Positions 62,930 through 64,000 of a stretch of DNA of 64,000 bases are shown here, in pieces. Position 1 is the stretch's first letter. Each line of letters starts with the position of its first letter. The notes beneath the pieces were generated by a model, which saw only the letters and a program-made list of their open reading frames with translations, did not search any database and was not told the DNA's origin. The translations under genes were made by a program, and so were the position numbers. This DNA comes from Eshraghiella sp045129695 (lineage in GTDB: Bacteria > Bacillota > Clostridia > Lachnospirales > Lachnospiraceae). The stretch spans positions 62,001 to 126,000 of the forward strand of contig JBGVJZ010000012.1 in NCBI GenBank assembly GCA_045129695.1, in the 5' to 3' direction.

Positions 62930-63514
62930 CTATCTGGATTCATCCAATGTTAGCTTATATGGCGGAATAAATTTTTCAAGGAAAAAATCCACCTCCGGCA
63001 TTCCCATACCCTCGATTATAGACAGTATCGAAGCCCCGGCTTTTTCGAAATCACTGTTACCCATTCTCTGTTCTTCAATACATTTGATATATGCCGAAAG
63101 CTTGTCTGCTGCTTTTACATACTTCCATAATTCTGCTTCCTCCTCTGTATCCTGCAGAATAGAATCGTACACCTGTCTCATCTCCTCAGGGAGTCCCTGC
63201 AAAAGCTCGTCCTTGGCAATGCCTTCTACTTCTTTATACGCATCCCTGATTATAGGATTATAATACTTGACAGGAGTCGGCATGTCACCGGTAATTATTT
63301 CCGTTGCATCATGATACATGCCCATAAGTGCAAGTCTGTCCGGATTAATATTTCCGTTAAAATATGTATTATTGATTACGCCCAGTGCATGGGCAATCAT
63401 AGCCACATCAAGACTGTGCTCACTTATATTTTCGTTAAGAGTATTTCTCATTAATCCCCAACGATTTATATATTTCATTCTTGACATCATTGCAAAAAAA
63501 TGATTATCCTTCAT
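62930..63514 (-). CDS. HD-domain 5'-deoxynucleotidase, YfbR-like
   Basis: A 194-residue HD-domain phosphohydrolase. The metal ligands are His in NISEHSLDVAMIAH (about residue 33), HD in MGMYHDATEIITGD and the Asp in KAADKLSAYIKC. These match YfbR, a 5'-deoxynucleotidase that hydrolyses dNMPs. Length equals the family norm. It is followed by topB. Confidence 0.9.
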   Translation of the reverse strand: MKDNHFFAMMSRMKYINRWGLMRNTLNENISEHSLDVAMIAHALGVINNTYFNGNINPDRLALMGMYHDATEIITGDMPTPVKYYNPIIRDAYKEVEGIAKDELLQGLPEEMRQVYDSILQDTEEEAELWKYVKAADKLSAYIKCIEEQRMGNSDFEKAGASILSIIEGMGMPEVDFFLEKFIPPYKLTLDESR

Positions 63515-63527
63515 ATATCATTCCTCA

Positions 63528-64000
63528 CTATTCTATCACTGAAAAACGGTAGATTGTACTGTAAAAGAAATGCTCTCCCGCTTTCACTACCGGAGACGGA
63601 AACTGCGGCTGGTTAATCGCATCAGGATAAAACTGTGTTTCAAAAGCAACTCCGTAGCCCCTGTGGTACGACATTCCTTCCTTGCCCTTTTTACCCCCAC
63701 ATAAATAATTGCCTGTATAAAACTGCATCCCCGGAAGATTTGTAAACACATCCATTACCCTTCCGTTTCTGTCATCCACAAGTTTTGCAACCAGACTGAC
63801 CTCACAGGGTTTGGTATTAAGGCAGTAATTATGGTCATAGCCTTCACAGCGTCTAAGTGGCTCATAATCAGTATTAATATCCTCACCAATTCTTTTAAGC
63901 TGTCTGAAATCCATTGGAGTACCCTCTACCGGACATAATTCTCCCGTTGTTACCATGTCGTCTGCCCCATGTGTAAAATAATCTGCATCAATCCATACAA
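63528..64000 (-). CDS. galM: Aldose 1-epimerase, C-terminal part (gene cut by window edge)
   Basis: The in-window C-terminal portion of a galactose mutarotase. The frame is open to the window's edge: before the first ATG (63956) it reads WIDADYFTHGADD, family sequence that leads into GELCPVEGTPMDFRQ. The catalytic-region HNYCLNTK with YDHNYCL and FETQFYPDAINQPQFPSP near the C-terminus are conserved; the QFYPDAINQP block is diagnostic. GalM interconverts alpha and beta aldose anomers. The N-terminus lies outside the window. A 13-base gap separates it from the YfbR-like gene. Confidence 0.92.
   Translation of the reverse strand, partial: VWIDADYFTHGADDMVTTGELCPVEGTPMDFRQLKRIGEDINTDYEPLRRCEGYDHNYCLNTKPCEVSLVAKLVDDRNGRVMDVFTNLPGMQFYTGNYLCGGKKGKEGMSYHRGYGVAFETQFYPDAINQPQFPSPVVKAGEHFFYSTIYRFSVIE

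Overview
The window is low-GC Firmicutes DNA, most likely from a gut or rumen member of the Lachnospiraceae. The evidence is AGGAGG-type ribosome binding sites, sigma-A-like promoters, a Cas12a closely resembling Lachnospiraceae Cas12a proteins as I remember them, and Clostridia-type families (DegV/FakB, YloV/FakA, ECF transporter S component, TIGR04086, YajC-Tgt). The assignment comes from recognising families, not from a database search.

Layout. 0-8.7 kb: fatty-acid kinase subunit FakA (cut by the window edge), a GT2-GtrA glycosyltransferase, two alpha/beta hydrolases, an M15 peptidase, an MscS channel and a glycogen branching enzyme with an unusual Lys/Ala/Pro-repeat tail. 8.8-15.3 kb: a complete type V-A CRISPR-Cas locus on the minus strand (cas12a, broken cas4, cas1, cas2, then 12 repeats and 11 spacers). 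15.3-16.5 kb: a decayed DUF3990-like gene and a small membrane protein. 16.5-20.1 kb: serC-serA-DUF1015. 20.3-22.4 kb: an ECF S component, pyridoxal kinase and a short radical SAM protein. 22.4-29.6 kb: an M13 lipoprotein peptidase with a FtsX-type ABC exporter, followed by an AgrA/AgrC-like two-component system. 29.8-34.5 kb: a large hybrid histidine kinase/HD-GYP protein and a double-receiver protein. 34.8-38.7 kb: an AAC(3)-family acetyltransferase, an Rhs C-terminal remnant with a lipoprotein partner, and a transglutaminase-like lipoprotein. 38.7-42.3 kb: a YhaN/YhaO (SbcC/SbcD-like) pair and a DUF4143 remnant. 42.4-50.3 kb: leuB-ilvD-ilvB, a pseudouridine synthase, aroC-tgt-yajC. 50.4-52 kb: small membrane and zinc-ribbon proteins. 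52-56.7 kb: a GntR-controlled ABC exporter operon. 56.7-64 kb: a ProX-like deacylase, FakB/DegV, a GlmU-like acyltransferase, glmS, topB, a YfbR-like nucleotidase and the 3' part of galM.

Main discovery candidate. In the intergenic region upstream of cas12a, on the opposite strand, lies a solitary crRNA-like gene (about 15199-15268). It has an extended -10 promoter, a 21-nt crRNA handle matching the array repeat at 20 of 21 positions, a guide, and a terminator hairpin. The first 13 guide bases (TAGTTATTTACAT) match exactly a site at 15109-15121 that follows a TTTA PAM and lies at the predicted start of cas12a transcription, just downstream of its TTGACA/TATTGT promoter. Beyond base 13 the match stops. 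A seed-only match next to a PAM would let Cas12a bind its own promoter without cutting it, so this looks like RNA-guided autorepression of the cas operon (a creR-like Cas-regulating RNA). The adjoining cas4 is frameshifted and has lost its middle part, which may affect acquisition of new spacers.
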